DNA from: JACJWR01 sp964474045
Lineage (GTDB): Bacteria; Actinomycetota; Actinomycetes; S36-B12; UBA10799
Assembly: GCA_964474045.1 (NCBI GenBank)
Contig: CAYYRC010000014.1
Coordinates: 24,049 to 88,048 of the forward strand
Length of the DNA stretch: 64,000 nucleotides
Reading direction: 5' to 3'
Part shown: in pieces, positions 54,579-62,717 of the stretch
Position numbering within the stretch: position 1 is the first letter of the stretch
Layout of the letters: each line of letters opens with the position of its first letter
The notes under the pieces: model-generated
Told to the model about the DNA's origin: nothing
The model's database searches: none
Seen by the model: the letters and a program-made list of their open reading frames with translations, nothing else
Program-made: the position numbers and the translations under genes

Positions 54579-55415
54579 GTGCTCTCCATGCTGGCCTACC
54601 TGCTGCTGCTGGTGGTGGTCATCGCCGCCGGCTACGCCTGCGGCCTCTGGGCCCTGAGCCGACTAGCCCGGCACGGCGCGGCCGATGGCGAACCGGACGC
54701 CGGGTCGGAGCGCCTGTCCGACACCATCGGATTCGTCGGCGGCGCGTATGGAATCCTGCTGGGGCTGCTCCTGGTTTTCGCCGTGGGTCACTTCGTCGAC
54801 GCCCGCCAGGTGTCGAAGGACGAGGCCGCCACGGCGGCGGCGCTGTTCACCGCTGTGGATCCCTACCCGGCGGATCAGCGCGACCCGCTGCGCCATGACC
54901 TGCAGTGCTTCATGGCCTCGGTGGCGGGCGACGACTGGGCTGCCGCGCGGGCCGGCAACATGGCTGGCGCGGCCACCACTGACGCCTATGCCGCGAGCGT
55001 GCAGCAACAGATCGAGGCGCTGCCGCAGACCGAGGACGTCGAAGCCTCCAACCACTACTTCGTCACCGAAGAATTCCTGGATCTCGCCAAGTATCGGCAG
55101 CTGCGTCTGTTGTACGCCGTGCCGGAGATACCGCTGGCGATCTGGGTGGTCGTGTACCTGTCGGCGTTCCTGTTCGTCGGGCTCACCGTGTTCCACCTGG
55201 GTCGCCGGCGCGGGTTGCGGCGGCTGGCGGTGGGGGTCACGGCGGTCCTGCTGGTGGCGATGATCGCGGCGCTCATCCAACTGGACGCGCCCTACAAGGG
55301 CCTGGGCACCTCGCTGCGGCCGGTCGCCATGACGGCGGCCCTGGACCGCCTTCGGGCCGCCTACCCCGAGCCGACCTCGCTGTGGGACGCCTGCACCCCG
55401 CCGACGACGAGCTGA
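54579..55415 (+). CDS. DUF4239 membrane protein
   Basis: A 278-residue protein with two N-terminal helices, a charged helical exterior loop of about 110 residues (SKDEAATAAALFTAVDPYPADQRD region) and two C-terminal helices. The second helix, SDTIGFVGGAYGILLGLLLVF, and the arrangement match DUF4239, which resembles bestrophin-type channels. Function is unknown. GTG at 54579 or ATG at 54588 could start it. Confidence 0.82.
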   Translation: MLSMLAYLLLLVVVIAAGYACGLWALSRLARHGAADGEPDAGSERLSDTIGFVGGAYGILLGLLLVFAVGHFVDARQVSKDEAATAAALFTAVDPYPADQRDPLRHDLQCFMASVAGDDWAAARAGNMAGAATTDAYAASVQQQIEALPQTEDVEASNHYFVTEEFLDLAKYRQLRLLYAVPEIPLAIWVVVYLSAFLFVGLTVFHLGRRRGLRRLAVGVTAVLLVAMIAALIQLDAPYKGLGTSLRPVAMTAALDRLRAAYPEPTSLWDACTPPTTS

Positions 55416-55505
55416 TCCTGCCCGGTGCTCAGGACGACCCCTGGCCGGGTCGTGTTCTCGGTTGCCGCCCCGTCCTGACCCTCGCGCCGACACCGTCCTA
55501 GCGGC

Positions 55506-55796
55506 TCACCAGCAGATGACGAAGCGGGTGCATCCCGCCTGGGTGGCGCACCCCCATGCGGTCTCGGGGATCGTGTAGTAGCCGCCCGCGGAGCCCTCCA
55601 ACTCTTGGTCCGACAGCTCGACATCCAGGGCCGCCTCATCGACTTCGGGTCGTAGGTCGTCCAACTGCACGTCGAAGCCCTGATCGCGGGCGACAGCGAC
55701 AACGTCAGAGCGCGTTTCGGCGGCCTGTAGCTTCACCATGAGCGCGCCGTCGGCCTGAGCACGTTCCAGCAACTCCCGGAGCCCGTCAGCAGACAT
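55506..55796 (-). CDS. Lanthipeptide precursor with Nif11-type leader (copy 2, distant from lanM)
   Basis: A 96-residue peptide. The leader, residues 1-72 (MSADGLRELLERAQADG, then VVAVARDQGFDVQLDDL), ends in ELEGSAGG like copy 1. The core is again 24 residues (73-96) with Thr at 75, 79, 85 and 90 and Cys at 83, 89 and 95. Both cores begin with the pattern Y-T-x-P-x-T-x-W. The start is the ATG at 55796, because AGGAGGG lies six bases before it; the earlier ATG directly abuts the ribosome site. No LanM is adjacent. The synthetase at 8.7 kb could modify it in trans, as ProcM does. Confidence 0.9.
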   Translation of the reverse strand: MSADGLRELLERAQADGALMVKLQAAETRSDVVAVARDQGFDVQLDDLRPEVDEAALDVELSDQELEGSAGGYYTIPETAWGCATQAGCTRFVICW

Positions 55797-55926
55797 CGAC
55801 ATCCCTCCTCGTCCTTTCGCCAGTGTGAACCATGTCCGGGGTGGATGCGCCGCGGCGGGCGGTGCGGCCGCTGATCCTGCTGCGATTGCCGAGGACCCGA
55901 TGGGCTCCGTGCGATGCTCCGCTCAC

Positions 55927-57000
55927 CTAGGTGCCTGCCGTCACCTCAGTCAAGGCATCCTCCAGGCGGCGATCGCGGGCACCGTGGGGGAGTCTGCGCA
56001 AGGCGGCGAGGTTCTCGGCTCGGAAGCGGCGGACGACGTCGCCGTTGCCGAAACGCGCGACGGCCTCAGCGTCCACCCGGCTGGGCAGCGATGGGCAGGC
56101 GCCAGCCGCCCCGGCCGCGATCAGGTTGACCGCAGTGCGGACGCACTTCTCGCACCGGCCGCAGTTGAGCTCGCTACCGGTGTTCTGCCAGCACACGCGC
56201 AGATTCTCCAGCGCGCCCGGGTGCGCCGCGAGGACGCGGGCCTTTTCAATCCGGTCGGCCTCCGAGGCGTCGTGGACAACTTTGACCCGGCTGCTCGACC
56301 AGAGGTGGTCCAGCTCTGGGTGCGAACCTTGGACTGGTCCTTGGCCGACGGGCCAGCTGGACGGGATGAGGACGGTCCCGAGGTGGTCGGCGAGGCTCTG
56401 GGCGACAGCACCCATCGCCGCACCGTGGTAAGCGGCGTACCAGGGCGCCAAGGGGTCGCTGACCTCACGGAGGTTGGTGCGCATCTCGATGAGGGGCTTG
56501 CCGAGCATCCCCGCAACACTCCTGGTCGCCTCGAGAACTCGGGCAGCACGCACCTGATCGCGAAGCGGGATGTCGAAGCCGAGCACGAAAATCAGGTGGG
56601 TGATCTCGTGGCCTCGGGTGATCGCGGTGTAGAGGGAATCCAGCCCGCCCGAGAAGAAGGCTCCGACACCTGCGGCCCCCGGGTCGGACGATGCGCCCTC
56701 AGTGGCCGACACCGCAACGCGGGTCCAGTGCGGAAACCACCCGGCCAGCATCTGCTGTGCCTGATCGGCCTTTGATCGCGCCACGGTGTCCACAACGCCG
56801 TCGATAACCAGGGGAGCGGCGCAGCTCATCGACAGCGGCAGGCCCATCGGCAACCAGGGTGTGGCGTCGCCGACGAGCTCGAGGTTGGCGTCGAGGAAAA
56901 CCGGCAGGGGTCGCCGACCGGGCACCGTGATGACCGCACCCGCCGAGGACCGCCGCCCTGAGGCCATAGGCGTGACGCGGACAACGGATTCCGGATCCAT
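55927..57000 (-). CDS. QueC-like ATP-PPi (PP-loop) protein of unknown substrate
   Basis: The 357-residue protein has a PP-loop SGGLDS at residues 117-122. Near the C-terminus there is a QueC-like zinc cluster, C280-G-R-C283-E-K-C286. QueC activates a carboxylate with ATP and converts it to a nitrile; relatives without queuosine genes have been recruited elsewhere, for example QatC of the Qat antiphage system. No queuosine genes are here. The precursor peptide lies 130 bases downstream on the same strand. Adenylation of a peptide or small carboxylate is an attractive idea but unproven. GATGAT lies six bases before the ATG. Confidence 0.85.
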   Translation of the reverse strand: MDPESVVRVTPMASGRRSSAGAVITVPGRRPLPVFLDANLELVGDATPWLPMGLPLSMSCAAPLVIDGVVDTVARSKADQAQQMLAGWFPHWTRVAVSATEGASSDPGAAGVGAFFSGGLDSLYTAITRGHEITHLIFVLGFDIPLRDQVRAARVLEATRSVAGMLGKPLIEMRTNLREVSDPLAPWYAAYHGAAMGAVAQSLADHLGTVLIPSSWPVGQGPVQGSHPELDHLWSSSRVKVVHDASEADRIEKARVLAAHPGALENLRVCWQNTGSELNCGRCEKCVRTAVNLIAAGAAGACPSLPSRVDAEAVARFGNGDVVRRFRAENLAALRRLPHGARDRRLEDALTEVTAGT

Positions 57001-57050
57001 CGGACCATCATCGTCGAATCTGCCGCGCTGAGGTGACAGCTTCGCGCGCC

Positions 57051-57056
57051 TACAAT
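57051..57056 (+). promoter_or_regulatory. Candidate -10 box for leaderless glycosyltransferase mRNA
   Basis: TACAAT, six bases before the GTG at 57063. It favours that start over the GTG at 57033, which would leave only 32 bases for two divergent promoters. Confidence 0.55.
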
Positions 57057-57062
57057 CCCGGG

Positions 57063-57965
57063 GTGCTTCCCTCCGGGCGCCGCCTCGCACTGGCCCTCAC
57101 CGCCGACGGCGAGGTCGACCTCGTCAGGTGCCTGGTCGAGACCCTAGGCGGGGTCGTCGACCGCGTCGTAGTCGTGGAAGGGCGCACCACGTTCCACGGC
57201 GACCGCAGGGACGTCCTCGGCGGGCAGTGGGCGCGGCTGCTCGGTGTGCCCGAGTCGCTTTTCCGCTCAATCGTCATAGAACTGCCGCCGCGCGGTGCCA
57301 CCGGTGTCGGTCTGCGCCGTCGGGAGCTGATCCAGCGTTCCGCCATCGCGCTGGGAGTGCGGGACCTGGCCGCAGACGACCTGGTCCTGGCGGTCGATTC
57401 CGACGAGTTTGTCGATCCCGATTGGCTCGTGGCCCACGAGGCCGACATCCACAACCCCACCCGTTTGCTGCTCATCCCGATGTTCGGCGGCCTGGACCGG
57501 CGCGCCGCCGATTGGCACTGCTGCCGCGACCACTTGACCCTCACTCCGGGCGTTTGGCCCACCCCGGACAACGGCTTCCTGTTCCCCGGCGGAGTCATCG
57601 GCCCCGTAGGCGACCTCGCCGGCCGCGGCACGCATGACTGGCGGGGCCACCCCGTGCGCAGCCTCGGGCCAGCGGGCTGGCATCTGCTCCACGTGCTGCC
57701 CGCCGACGACGACCCGGCCCGTAAGCACGCCCGCCAAGCCCATGACTGGGACGAACGCGCCGACACCTCGCACATGCGCCGGGCGCTCCGCCTCGGCGTG
57801 CACCCGTACGGCTGGTGGTCGGCCTTCGAGATGGAGGTTCCGGCGCGTTTGCGCTTCGTCGCCGATCGACATCCGCAGGCGGTGCTCGGGCCGTTGCCGA
57901 GGGCCGCCGACAGGGAAGCCACCCTGCGCCGATGGTGGGCGGCCTTCGCCGACGACGTCGGCTGA
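57063..57965 (+). CDS. GT17-like glycosyltransferase
   Basis: A 300-residue soluble protein. VDRVVVVEGRTTFHGDRRDV, then RRRELIQRSAIALGVRDLAADDLVLAVDSDEF resemble family 17 glycosyltransferases (E-x-x-T-F-x-G, then a D-x-D/DEF metal site). It would transfer a sugar from a nucleotide donor. It faces the QueC-like gene and heads the plus-strand run that continues with PqqD and HprK-like genes, so it may decorate a peptide or an envelope glycan. A GTG 30 bases earlier is an alternative start. The family match is by eye and moderate. Confidence 0.7.
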   Translation: MLPSGRRLALALTADGEVDLVRCLVETLGGVVDRVVVVEGRTTFHGDRRDVLGGQWARLLGVPESLFRSIVIELPPRGATGVGLRRRELIQRSAIALGVRDLAADDLVLAVDSDEFVDPDWLVAHEADIHNPTRLLLIPMFGGLDRRAADWHCCRDHLTLTPGVWPTPDNGFLFPGGVIGPVGDLAGRGTHDWRGHPVRSLGPAGWHLLHVLPADDDPARKHARQAHDWDERADTSHMRRALRLGVHPYGWWSAFEMEVPARLRFVADRHPQAVLGPLPRAADREATLRRWWAAFADDVG

Positions 57966-58002
57966 CGGCTGCCGTCTGGTCGGCCTTTCCGCCCCGGCCG
58001 CC

Positions 58003-58008
58003 TAGAGT
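58003..58008 (+). promoter_or_regulatory. Candidate -10 box for PqqD-like gene
   Basis: TAGAGT, six bases before the ATG at 58015. Confidence 0.5.
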
Positions 58009-58014
58009 TGATCC

Positions 58015-58287
58015 ATGTACTCGATTGCGCGAAACCCCGAGGTGCTCCACGCCACCGTGGGCGAGGCACTGGTGCTGCTCAACCCCGAAACCCTCGCATA
58101 CTTCGAGTTCAACGAGGTGGGGGTCGCGATCTGGCAGATGCTCGACGGCGGGGCGATGAGCGAAGTGGCCGTAGTCGGGCAGCTCCTGGCTGATTTCGAG
58201 GTTGACGAGGACCGCTGTCGCGGCGCCGTCGGGGCATTCGTGGACCAGGCGGAAGCTAAGGGGCTGCTGGTCGTTGACCGTCACTGA
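58015..58287 (+). CDS. PqqD-family peptide chaperone (RiPP recognition element)
   Basis: A 90-residue winged-helix protein of the PqqD family: VLLNPETLAYFEFNEVGVAIWQML, then a helix, and a C-terminal DQAEAKGLLVVDRH. PqqD-like domains bind the leader peptide of a RiPP precursor and present it to modifying enzymes. The YxFNEVGxxIW block is the most diagnostic. It overlaps the HprK-like gene by 14 bases. The two tiny genes with E-W-T-x-P leaders nearby are candidate clients. Confidence 0.92.
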   Translation: MYSIARNPEVLHATVGEALVLLNPETLAYFEFNEVGVAIWQMLDGGAMSEVAVVGQLLADFEVDEDRCRGAVGAFVDQAEAKGLLVVDRH

Positions 58288-59332
58288 CGCGCACGGCCGG
58301 ATCGCCTACCGCCTCTTCGATCGAGTCCTGTGGAGTTCGCGCCCCGTACCGCTGCTGCAACAGGTTCCCGCGGTCGGGCGAGGTGCGGCGCCGACTCCGC
58401 GGGATGTGGTTGTGGAATACCTCGTGGCGCCAGTGAGCGACGCGCCCAGGCGTGCGATCACGATCGGCCACCCCCGTGGGTATCGCGTATTCGGCACGCA
58501 GCGCGGGTACGTGTTCGAATCGGCGGCCGGCGGGTGGACGGCCGCCATCGAGCCGACGGGACGGCGGGTGGACGTCCACTTGCCCCCCGAGGTGCTGAGC
58601 GACGCGAGCACTTCGCGGTCCATTGCCGACGACCTCACCACGGCAATCCTGACCAGGCTTCCCGCGCTGTGGGGAGCTGTGCCAGTGCACGCCGCCGCCC
58701 TGCTCGGCCCGACTGGGCTGGTGCTGCTGTGCGGCTCGAGCGGTGCGGGGAAGTCCACGATCAGCCATCTGCTCGCACGCCTCGAGGGCTGGACGCTGGT
58801 CGACGACGACACGGTCGCCCTCCGCGTGCCGGGCGTGGACGCCGAGGGTGCGCCGGACGAGGGTGTCGAGGTCGTCGGCCTGGGCTCCCTGCCGCGGTTG
58901 CGAGCAGACGCGGCGCAAGCGCTTGGGGTGGCGGGGCGGCCACTCCCGGGCTTCGCCGACGGCAAGGTTGCCGTTGACACGGCCCGCGCGCCCGCAGTGC
59001 GCAACACACCGATCGCCGCAGTGTTCCATCTCAGGCCCCAGGGGTCGACGGGCGCGGGGCAGCCCGCCTCAGATGGCCCGCCCGGGCCGGAGCCTGGTGC
59101 GCGCGTCAGGATCGCGCGGCTGCGATCCGCCGAGGCCCTCAGGCTGCTGGGGAAGGCGGCGTTCTCGGTTGATCTGCGCGACCGCGAGTGGCTGGCGTTG
59201 CGCTTCCGGACGACGCGGCAGTGCGCCATTCACCCGACCTATGCCGTGGACTATCAGCGTGGCCTGATCGCCCCGCAGGAGTTTGCCGCGGCGGTGTCCG
59301 ACGCCGTGGGCGCGGGCGCACGGCCGCGCTGA
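58274..59332 (+). CDS. HprK-like kinase/ATPase
   Basis: The 352-residue protein has a P-loop GSSGAGKST at about residues 154-162 and a downstream WTLVDDDTVAL, matching the HPr kinase/phosphorylase fold. No HPr is involved in such contexts: HprK-like kinases next to PqqD and lasso cyclase genes phosphorylate a peptide residue, as in the paeninodin pathway. The start is a TTG inside the end of the PqqD gene; no ATG or GTG gives a better N-terminus. The region before the kinase, about 120 residues, is unassigned. Confidence 0.86.
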   Translation: MTVTDAHGRIAYRLFDRVLWSSRPVPLLQQVPAVGRGAAPTPRDVVVEYLVAPVSDAPRRAITIGHPRGYRVFGTQRGYVFESAAGGWTAAIEPTGRRVDVHLPPEVLSDASTSRSIADDLTTAILTRLPALWGAVPVHAAALLGPTGLVLLCGSSGAGKSTISHLLARLEGWTLVDDDTVALRVPGVDAEGAPDEGVEVVGLGSLPRLRADAAQALGVAGRPLPGFADGKVAVDTARAPAVRNTPIAAVFHLRPQGSTGAGQPASDGPPGPEPGARVRIARLRSAEALRLLGKAAFSVDLRDREWLALRFRTTRQCAIHPTYAVDYQRGLIAPQEFAAAVSDAVGAGARPR

Positions 59333-59366
59333 GGCCTTGCCGAGGCCCGTGGCTGTGCCTTGGGCC

Positions 59367-59372
59367 TACTGT
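59367..59372 (+). promoter_or_regulatory. Candidate -10 box for small peptide gene
   Basis: TACTGT, six bases before the ATG at 59379. It gives the tiny gene its own promoter. Confidence 0.5.
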
Positions 59373-59378
59373 GGGGAC

Positions 59379-59501
59379 ATGAAGAAGGAGTGGACAGATC
59401 CAGAAATCGCAGAGGTGATGAGCGTCGCCGATTCCGAGCACGGTTGTTGCGGTAATCCCGATGGCGGTTGCCCAGGGTCGTACGGAGCACCTCCTCTCTG
59501 A
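59379..59501 (+). CDS. Candidate RiPP precursor peptide (EWTxP leader, Cys/Gly-rich end)
   Basis: A 40-residue peptide, too small to be called by length alone. Its start, MKKEWTDPEIAEVMSVAD, has the aromatic-x2-Pro-x-hydrophobic pattern that PqqD-type domains recognise in lasso leaders (YxxPxL). The second half, from H21, is rich in Gly and Cys: C23, C24 and C31 with G, N, P and D between. It lies 46 bases after the HprK-like gene and converges with the cyclase-like gene three bases away. The leader lacks the usual Thr at position -2 for a lasso peptide, so the product class is open. Confidence 0.72.
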   Translation: MKKEWTDPEIAEVMSVADSEHGCCGNPDGGCPGSYGAPPL

Positions 59502-59504
59502 CTT

Positions 59505-61346
59505 TCAGCGCCCGGCCGCCACGGACGCTCGGAAGATCACCGCGCCGAGCGCCCGATCTGCCCCGTTGGACCACGCTCCGCCGTCAAGAGAGCGGGCGTC
59601 GATGGCCGCCGCCAAACGGGGCACGTCGATAACGCGTGTCAGCAGCTCATCGTTCTGCGCCCACGTCATCATCTCGCGCAGAGCCTCCAGCTCGGGGAAC
59701 CAACGGCGGGCATCGGCGGCCTGCATCCCGCGGGCGGTCCTGAGTCTGATCCGATCAGGGGCGCGGCCTCGCAGGCCGCGACGGGCGAATGACCGGCCAT
59801 CGGCCACCCCCAGGAACGCCTCCGTGGGCAGCTGCGACACCAGCCGGACCAGTGGTTCGGCGGCCAGCGGATCGCAGTCGCGCACGCTGCAGATCGGGCT
59901 GACGGGTAGTGACACGCCTGTTCCCACATAGCCGGGGTACCACCAGCGCGGCGCCCCTCTGCCTGAGCGAAAGGCGCTGCGCCCGGCGAGGGGCCGCAGG
60001 TCGAGGTCGTCCAGGGAACCGGGAGCGAGGAAGGCCTGCGACGCCAGGCGGCCGTCCTCGTCACCTGCGCTCAGGTCTGCCATGCGACGGCTCAGCCGCC
60101 AGGGGCTGCCGGCACGGACGTGAGCCTGCACCTGGGCCGGCAGCAGCTGCCCAGCCAATCGACCCGCTTCCCACCACATCGACGTGCCCAGCGAGGCGGA
60201 TCGTGATCGCATGGCTTCCACCAGCGGACCCAGTCGCCCGGCGAGGGCGAGGGCGCGGTAACCCCTTGCGGGCTCCCACGAGAACGTCTGGTTGCCGCTC
60301 TGCCCGGTCAGCATCACCTCATGCCTGCGTGCCTCGGCGCTGCGGAATCCCGCGAACATCCACACGGCGTTGGTCGGATTGAAGACCGGCGACCCAGTCG
60401 CGGCGACGTACGCAGGGACTGCTTCGAGCATCGTCTCGCCGGGAGCGATGCGCAGCGGCACCACTGCCAGACTCGGCCATAGATCGGCCATGGCGCGGGC
60501 GTCCGGCAAGTCGGTGTAGCGCCAGTTGCCGATGTCGCCGGTGCCGCGGGCCGCCGGAGTCGGATCGAGGCAATGGGCGAACACCTGCCGCCCGGGTGCC
60601 AGCAGCTTGGCGGCGGTTCCCGCGACCATGGTCGAGTCCAGACCGGCCGACATCAGCGCCGACACGTCGCCTGAGGCCGGCAGCTCCGCCGCCATCACCT
60701 CGTCGATCGCGGCGCAGTACTGCTCGACGAACTCCTCGACGCTGCCGCTCGCGGGCTCGCCTTCGATCGCGAAACACTGCCTCGGCGTTGGCGCCCGGCC
60801 GGGAGCCAGGGACACCGACGAGCCTCGGCCGACCCACCCAATACCGCGGTAGACCGGGCCGTTGCCGCGAGCGCCAAGGAGGAATCCGGCCAGTCGCCGG
60901 GCATCCACGTCGGGCGTCCGGCCCAGGTGGGTGAACAGGCTGGGCAAGTGGTTGCTGACGGCCCACGCACCCCTGCGGTCGGCATCGCCAGCGCCATGCG
61001 GGGGGCTTACTTCGCCGAACACCACAGAACTGCCCGGGCTGACCGAGGTCGTCACGTGCAGCGCGCCCGTCGAACAGTCATGGACCGCCACCACGCAGGC
61101 CACCGGCGGCAGCGAGGGGGAGGCCGCTCTCGTGTCGAGGTTCGGCGACGGACCCGGGCCGCGCGCGATCGCGTCCAGAGTGCTGTCGGCCAGGCGCTGC
61201 GAGTGGCGGTGAGCGGAGGCCACGACCGTCCAACGGCCCTGGCGAGCAAGGCCGGGCGAGGAGTGAACCTCGATGTGACGTCCGGCGACGACGCAGGTTA
61301 GCGCCCAGCGGGGAGCGCGGAGAGCCTCTCGACCCGTCGCAGTCAT
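59505..61346 (-). CDS. Asparagine synthase-like amide ligase (lasso cyclase-like)
   Basis: A 613-residue protein with the ATP-PPi loop SAGLDS at residues 233-238, LTGQSGNQTFSWE and a C-terminal DPLAAEPLVRLVSQLP block of the Asn synthase family. It lacks the N-terminal Cys needed for glutamine hydrolysis, as lasso cyclases do. It probably adenylates a carboxylate and forms an amide bond, possibly on one of the small peptides here. The ATG overlaps the stop of the pyruvyl transferase gene (ATGA). No leader-peptidase B2 gene is visible nearby. Confidence 0.88.
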   Translation of the reverse strand: MTATGREALRAPRWALTCVVAGRHIEVHSSPGLARQGRWTVVASAHRHSQRLADSTLDAIARGPGPSPNLDTRAASPSLPPVACVVAVHDCSTGALHVTTSVSPGSSVVFGEVSPPHGAGDADRRGAWAVSNHLPSLFTHLGRTPDVDARRLAGFLLGARGNGPVYRGIGWVGRGSSVSLAPGRAPTPRQCFAIEGEPASGSVEEFVEQYCAAIDEVMAAELPASGDVSALMSAGLDSTMVAGTAAKLLAPGRQVFAHCLDPTPAARGTGDIGNWRYTDLPDARAMADLWPSLAVVPLRIAPGETMLEAVPAYVAATGSPVFNPTNAVWMFAGFRSAEARRHEVMLTGQSGNQTFSWEPARGYRALALAGRLGPLVEAMRSRSASLGTSMWWEAGRLAGQLLPAQVQAHVRAGSPWRLSRRMADLSAGDEDGRLASQAFLAPGSLDDLDLRPLAGRSAFRSGRGAPRWWYPGYVGTGVSLPVSPICSVRDCDPLAAEPLVRLVSQLPTEAFLGVADGRSFARRGLRGRAPDRIRLRTARGMQAADARRWFPELEALREMMTWAQNDELLTRVIDVPRLAAAIDARSLDGGAWSNGADRALGAVIFRASVAAGR

Positions 61347-62353
61347 CCTGACCCGCAGTCGGCCGACGCGTCGCACCGCGGCACACCACCGTCCCACCGT
61401 TCAGCGAAGCCGACGTGGGGGAAGCTGCTCAGGCTGTGCTTGTACACCGCGGCATTCTTGTCGTAGGAGTTGGGCAGCAAGGTGCACGGCTTGCCCAGAA
61501 GGGCTGAACCGATAGCCACGTGGAGCCGATCGGTGACGATCGCGGCGCATCGGGAGATAAAGGTCAGCAAGCACCACGCGGCAACGGCCGAGGCGGTGGG
61601 GCTACCGCCGAAGGCCACCAGAGCGCTGATGTCGGCGTCGCTCGACGGGGAGTCCGGACCACGTTCGACGTCGCGCCTGGTGAGGAGTGCGACGGGCCGA
61701 TCCGCGACCTCGCCGACACCCGCGCGTTCTATGGTCGCGGCCAGCGCCGGGGAGGCCAGAGCTGCCAAATCCGGATCGCCGAGGAATGCGTCGGCATCGA
61801 GGTGGAAGGCCATGTCATGCGCCAGGAACGCAGTCGCCTTGGTGCCAGAAGCATGCACGTGGTGCTCACTGGGTGCATCGCGACACAGGACGATGTCGTC
61901 CGAGTTGGCTGCTTCGAGACACGCGGGATTGCCGCGGACGGTGTGCGGGAGCACGATGATCCTCTCGGCGCCCAAGCGGCGAAACCGCAGAAAGGCGGTG
62001 TCCGCTTCGCGGTAGGGCGGGACCAAGTTGCCACCGCCGATAATCAGCACGGTACGGCCTCGCACGTCAACGCCAGGGCCAAGTCGTTGGGCTTGTACCC
62101 CGGCGCGCTCGAGCGCATGGACGGTGGCGACGCGGATGAGGGCATCGCCGGCGTTCCCGGGGTTGCTCCAGAGCAGGACCCGTTGCCCGCGCAGGTGAGA
62201 GAGGGTTAGCGCCACATCCGTGCGGAGCCCGTCCACGACGGGCGTCGACGGCGCGGCGGTACCCCTCGATTCGGTCGCGAGGATCGACTCTGAAGGCAGA
62301 CGGGTGTTGCTGGGGCGATCCGCGCGGGGCGAGACCGGTCGCGGTGCTCGCAT
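61343..62353 (-). CDS. Polysaccharide pyruvyl transferase family protein
   Basis: The 336-residue protein contains NPGNAGDALI, IIGGGNLVP, LPHTVRG and a C-terminal TDRLHVAIGSALLGKPC, the PS_pyruv_trans family pattern with its conserved D-R-L-H. These enzymes add pyruvate ketals to sugars from phosphoenolpyruvate; some relatives sit in natural product loci. It is translationally coupled to the cyclase-like gene. TAGCGT lies six bases before the ATG. The first 40 residues are an unrelated hydrophilic extension. Confidence 0.88.
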   Translation of the reverse strand: MRAPRPVSPRADRPSNTRLPSESILATESRGTAAPSTPVVDGLRTDVALTLSHLRGQRVLLWSNPGNAGDALIRVATVHALERAGVQAQRLGPGVDVRGRTVLIIGGGNLVPPYREADTAFLRFRRLGAERIIVLPHTVRGNPACLEAANSDDIVLCRDAPSEHHVHASGTKATAFLAHDMAFHLDADAFLGDPDLAALASPALAATIERAGVGEVADRPVALLTRRDVERGPDSPSSDADISALVAFGGSPTASAVAAWCLLTFISRCAAIVTDRLHVAIGSALLGKPCTLLPNSYDKNAAVYKHSLSSFPHVGFAERWDGGVPRCDASADCGSG

Positions 62354-62359
62354 GCCCCC

Positions 62360-62365
62360 ACGCTA
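62360..62365 (-). promoter_or_regulatory. Candidate -10 box for the pyruvyl transferase/cyclase operon
   Basis: TAGCGT on the minus strand, six bases before the ATG at 62353. Confidence 0.5.
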
Positions 62366-62537
62366 CACACGAGCGAGCGGTTGAGGCCTCGAGCGGTGGG
62401 ATCGTGCAGCTTCCTTCATCCCGTTGCAGGCGCAGCCGGATTTCGTCTGTCCCGCATCGCCGACCGTCGTCCGGCCAGAAACTGCATGTGCGGCGGTCGG
62501 GAGCCCACTGCTGGCCTCACCGTCCGGAGGCAGACCG

Positions 62538-62717
62538 ATGGCTGAGTGGACGAAACCGACCGCGACCCGGCTCGCGGAGGGCTGGCAGTCGGCTGCAGGC
62601 GAATTCATGTTCATCGTCGAGGGCGGGGCTTCCCTCGGCCACATCCGGTACTGCTGCGGCCCGTACGAGCAATCCCAGGGCATTGCCTCGATCGCTCGCT
62701 TCGGCACGGGCAGCTAG
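62538..62717 (+). CDS. Second candidate RiPP precursor peptide (EWTxP leader)
   Basis: A 59-residue peptide preceded by GGAGG at good spacing. It opens MAEWTKPTATRLAEG, sharing E-W-T-x-P with the peptide at 59379. The rest, from residue 21, contains GEFMFIVEGG, then a C-C pair (residues 39-40) and a Ser/Gly-rich end. If residue 21 is the first core residue, Gly1 and Glu8 are spaced as in eight-residue lasso rings, but the leader end AA is atypical. It is divergent from the pyruvyl transferase/cyclase operon. Confidence 0.65.
   Translation: MAEWTKPTATRLAEGWQSAAGEFMFIVEGGASLGHIRYCCGPYEQSQGIASIARFGTGS

Noticed and set aside
59379..59501. Canonical lasso peptide precursor
   Set aside because: No Thr at position -2, no clear Gly/Asp or Glu ring spacing except a marginal seven-residue option, and no B2 peptidase gene nearby.
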